Shown: positions 24,201 through 25,960 of the stretch, piece by piece | Numbering within the stretch: the stretch's first letter is position 1 | Layout of the letters: each line of letters opens with the position of its first letter | Notes under the pieces: generated by a model | What the model was told of the DNA's origin: nothing | What the model saw: the letters and a program-made list of their open reading frames with translations, nothing else | Databases searched by the model: none | Made by a program: the position numbers and the translations under genes | NCBI GenBank assembly: GCA_011524575.1 | Contig: WTKB01000021.1 | Coordinates: 1 to 25,960 of the forward strand | Origin: Aquimarina sp. | GTDB lineage: Bacteria > Bacteroidota > Bacteroidia > Flavobacteriales > Flavobacteriaceae | DNA: 25,960 bases | Reading direction: 5' to 3'

Positions 24201-24448
24201 CTTTTTCTGGAAGTGTATCCTTTGTAAGGATTTAGTTTTTCTAGGTTCATTGGCTAGAGTATCTACTTTATAGCTTTTTTGATACCAGAATTCACTTTTT
24301 GAAAAGGATAAAGACCCTTTTACCAATTTATTAGTTCTTGCCTTGATTTTAGCATTAAAGCCTCCTATAAAAGGTGTATTGTTTTCCTATTTTATGTTGA
24401 TTTTTAGTGAGTAAGACACTTTGAAAACGATGACTTTAACTAATTTTC
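24201..24448 (-). pseudogene. Possible decayed coding remnant (beta-strand-like)
   Basis: On the minus strand one frame reads 62 codons without a stop (24386 down to 24201) and extends upstream across a single TAG (24387-24389) for 19 more codons up to a TGA (24447-24449). The translation alternates polar and hydrophobic residues (VIVFKVSYSLKINIK, then GGFNAKIKARTNKLVKG and SLSFSKSEFWYQKSYKV), as in outer-membrane or beta-sandwich proteins. It ends with a stop exactly at the edge of the inverted-repeat element at 24084-24198. No start codon or family is recognised. It may be a gene truncated by that element, or chance. Confidence 0.2.
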
Positions 24449-24582
24449 AAAATGCTCTTATTATTAAAATCCTTATATCTGATACACTTCCCTTTTCCTA
24501 AGTTTTCTTTTTGCCTTCTGAATCTTCCTCTTATATGTGGGCAACTTTCAATATTTTTAATGTTTTTAAAATTTAATTTATT

Positions 24583-25734
24583 ATGAGTACTTCTATTACG
24601 GATGTTTTACATTCTATACCAGTAGATCCACTTACTGGTGCTATTAATATTCCTGTATATCAAACTTCTACTTTTGTTCAACAGGCACCTGGTGTCAATC
24701 AAGGTTATGATTACGCACGTACAGGAAATCCTACTCGTCATGTATTAGAAAATATAGTTGCTAAATTAGAGAATGGTATTGCAAGTTATGCGTTTTCATC
24801 TGGTATTGCTGCTATCGATGCTGTTTTGAAATTATTGAAGTCTGGTGATGAGATACTAGCTGTCGATGATATTTATGGTGGTGCTTATCGTATACTTACT
24901 AAAATATACAATCGTTTTGATATTACTGTACGTTTTGTAGATACCACTGATGTTACTACTATTAAAAGCCAGATTACTTCAAAAACTAGAATGATTTGGT
25001 TAGAGTCTCCAACCAATCCTACACTTAAAGTTTGTGATATTTCAGCTATTTCAAAAATTGCTAAAGAGGATTCAGATGTACTGGTTGTTGTTGATAATAC
25101 CTTTGCTTCCCCTATTGCACAACGTCCATTAGATTTAGGTGCGGATATCGTGATACATAGTGCTACAAAATATCTTTCTGGGCACTGTGATGTTGTTGCA
25201 GGTATAGCTGTTACCAATTCAGTGGAAATATCTAAAGAATTAAAGTTTTTACAGAACGGTTGTGGGGCTATTCTTGGTCCATGGGATTGTTTCTTAGCTA
25301 TTAGAGGTATAGAAACTTTAGAGTTACGATACCTCAGGCAGTGTGAAAATGCTTTTTGTCTTGCACAGTTTTTAGCTAAACATCCAGCAGTTGATAAAGT
25401 CCATTACCCTGGTTTACCCTATCATAAAAATCATGAAATTGCGAAACAACAACAAAATGGTTTATTTGGAGGTATGATTTCTTTTAGTTTAAAGAATGAT
25501 ACTATCGAAAATGCAGAGCAAATAGTAACCAGTACTACATATTTTAAGCTTGCAGAGAGTTTAGGAGGTGTGAAAAGTCTGATATCATTACCCTGTAAAA
25601 TGACTCATGTAGGAGTTCCTAGAGAGAAACGCTTAGCGTCAGGAATACAGGATTCACTGATTCGTTTATCTGTTGGTATTGAAAATGTTGAAGATTTAAT
25701 TAACGATCTTAAAAATGTTTTAGGTCAAAGTTAG
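24583..25734 (+). CDS. Cystathionine gamma-synthase/lyase-family PLP enzyme
   Basis: This is a trans-sulfuration enzyme of the Cys/Met metabolism PLP family, which joins or splits cystathionine in methionine and cysteine metabolism. The 383 residues include the N-terminal IPVYQTSTFVQ, the phosphate-contacting YDYARTGNPTR (42-52), the cofactor aspartate in DNTFASP (Asp171) and the Schiff-base lysine in SATKYLSGHCDVVAG (Lys196). The C-terminal substrate motif SLGGVKSLISLPCKMTH and the RLSVGIENVEDLI end are complete. Length is normal. Sequence alone does not separate gamma-synthase (metB), gamma-lyase or methionine gamma-lyase; similarity to flavobacterial proteins makes gamma-synthase or gamma-lyase likely. 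It stands alone, with a 606-bp gap before it and no partner gene in the window. Confidence 0.9.
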   Translation: MSTSITDVLHSIPVDPLTGAINIPVYQTSTFVQQAPGVNQGYDYARTGNPTRHVLENIVAKLENGIASYAFSSGIAAIDAVLKLLKSGDEILAVDDIYGGAYRILTKIYNRFDITVRFVDTTDVTTIKSQITSKTRMIWLESPTNPTLKVCDISAISKIAKEDSDVLVVVDNTFASPIAQRPLDLGADIVIHSATKYLSGHCDVVAGIAVTNSVEISKELKFLQNGCGAILGPWDCFLAIRGIETLELRYLRQCENAFCLAQFLAKHPAVDKVHYPGLPYHKNHEIAKQQQNGLFGGMISFSLKNDTIENAEQIVTSTTYFKLAESLGGVKSLISLPCKMTHVGVPREKRLASGIQDSLIRLSVGIENVEDLINDLKNVLGQS

Positions 25735-25912
25735 TAATTAGGTGTTTTTATGTTAGCACTCTAATTAGTATTTCTGTAGTTTTAAAACTGCCTTTATAAC
25801 CAGTATATTAGCTGATTGTCGATTATATTTTTATGCTTAATTATATTTTATTAAGTTAAACTTCTAAATATCTTTTTAAAGTTGTAATTATCATAACTAA
25901 AGTTTTTTTTAA

Positions 25913-25960
25913 GAGCTTGTTTAAACTGAATACAAACTGTAATTCAAAAGTTTAAGGTTT
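25913..25960. mobile_element. Left end of a second MITE-like copy, cut by the window edge
   Basis: From GAGCTTGTTTAAACT onward, all 48 bases to the window end match the reverse complement of 2884-2931 except two transitions (at 25928 and 25932). The copy therefore lies in the opposite orientation to the one at 2779-2931. The element presumably continues beyond the window. The 178 bp between the preceding gene and this end show no recognisable feature. Confidence 0.8.

Larger units (their letters stand above)
23977..24582. other. 606-bp intergenic region between rplQ and the trans-sulfuration gene
   Basis: This stretch holds the rplQ terminator (24026-24066), the inverted-repeat element (24084-24198) and a possible coding remnant on the minus strand. 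A 6-bp hairpin (ATCCTT 24217-24222 with 24226-24231, loop TGT) followed by a T-rich run could be a weak second terminator. Before the gene at 24583 I find neither a consensus TAnnTTTG promoter nor a recognisable SAM riboswitch, although a sulfur-metabolism gene might have one. Confidence 0.6.

Noticed and set aside
24355..24372. GFNAKIKA on the minus strand taken as an ISL3-family transposase C-terminus
   Set aside because: Only eight residues resemble the motif; the sequence on both sides does not match a transposase.
24200..24582. SAM or other riboswitch upstream of the trans-sulfuration gene
   Set aside because: I could not find a recognisable aptamer core or a terminator next to the start codon.
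24885..25217. 110-codon open frame on the minus strand inside the trans-sulfuration gene
   Set aside because: It is the antisense shadow of a clearly coding, motif-complete gene and has no recognisable protein features.

Overview
The window is AT-rich and carries a chromosomal core region of a Bacteroidota member, most likely Flavobacteriia. The grounds are the protein sequences (S7, S17, L22, L2, EF-G and S4 resemble flavobacterial forms), the weak ribosome binding sites with A/T-rich leaders, and at least two sites matching the Bacteroidota promoter TTG-N17-23-TAnnTTTG. No tRNA, rRNA, CRISPR array or intact transposase gene is visible.

Layout. (1) 70-2681: an ExbB-type proton channel, a four-helix membrane protein of unknown function and two ExbD proteins, together an energy-transducing inner-membrane motor. 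(2) 2682-4280: a very long hairpin terminator, a 153-bp MITE-like element (2779-2931), and a gene for an unrecognised protein with a glycine-rich hydrophobic hairpin. (3) 4284-6789, minus strand: an RlmB-type 23S rRNA 2'-O-methyltransferase and a divergent Omp85/BamA-like outer-membrane protein. (4) 6840-23976: the fused str-S10-spc-alpha superoperon, in order rpsL, rpsG, fusA, rpsJ, then a promoter with an attenuator-like leader, then rplC, rplD, rplW, rplB, rpsS, rplV, rpsC, rplP, rpmC, rpsQ, rplN, rplX, rplE, rpsN, rpsH, rplF, rplR, rpsE, rpmD, rplO, secY, infA, rpmJ, rpsM, rpsK, rpsD, rpoA, rplQ. (5) 23977-25734: a strong terminator, a second short inverted-repeat element, a possible gene remnant, and a trans-sulfuration PLP enzyme. 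(6) From 25913 to the window edge: the end of a second copy of the MITE-like element, inverted relative to the first.

The superoperon supplies ribosomal proteins, an elongation factor, an initiation factor, the protein-export channel and RNA polymerase alpha. All its genes are intact and tightly packed (1-nt overlap to about 50-nt gaps), apart from a 170-nt gap before rplC. That gap holds a consensus promoter, two small hairpins and a rho-independent terminator just before the rplC start, which suggests transcription attenuation of the L3-L4 part of the operon.

I see no new defence system or exotic biosynthetic cluster. The points most worth a second look are the rplC leader, the inverted MITE-like pair around the superoperon, the second inverted-repeat element, the divergent Cys-free L36 and enlarged S7, and the unrecognised 351-residue protein beside the MITE.
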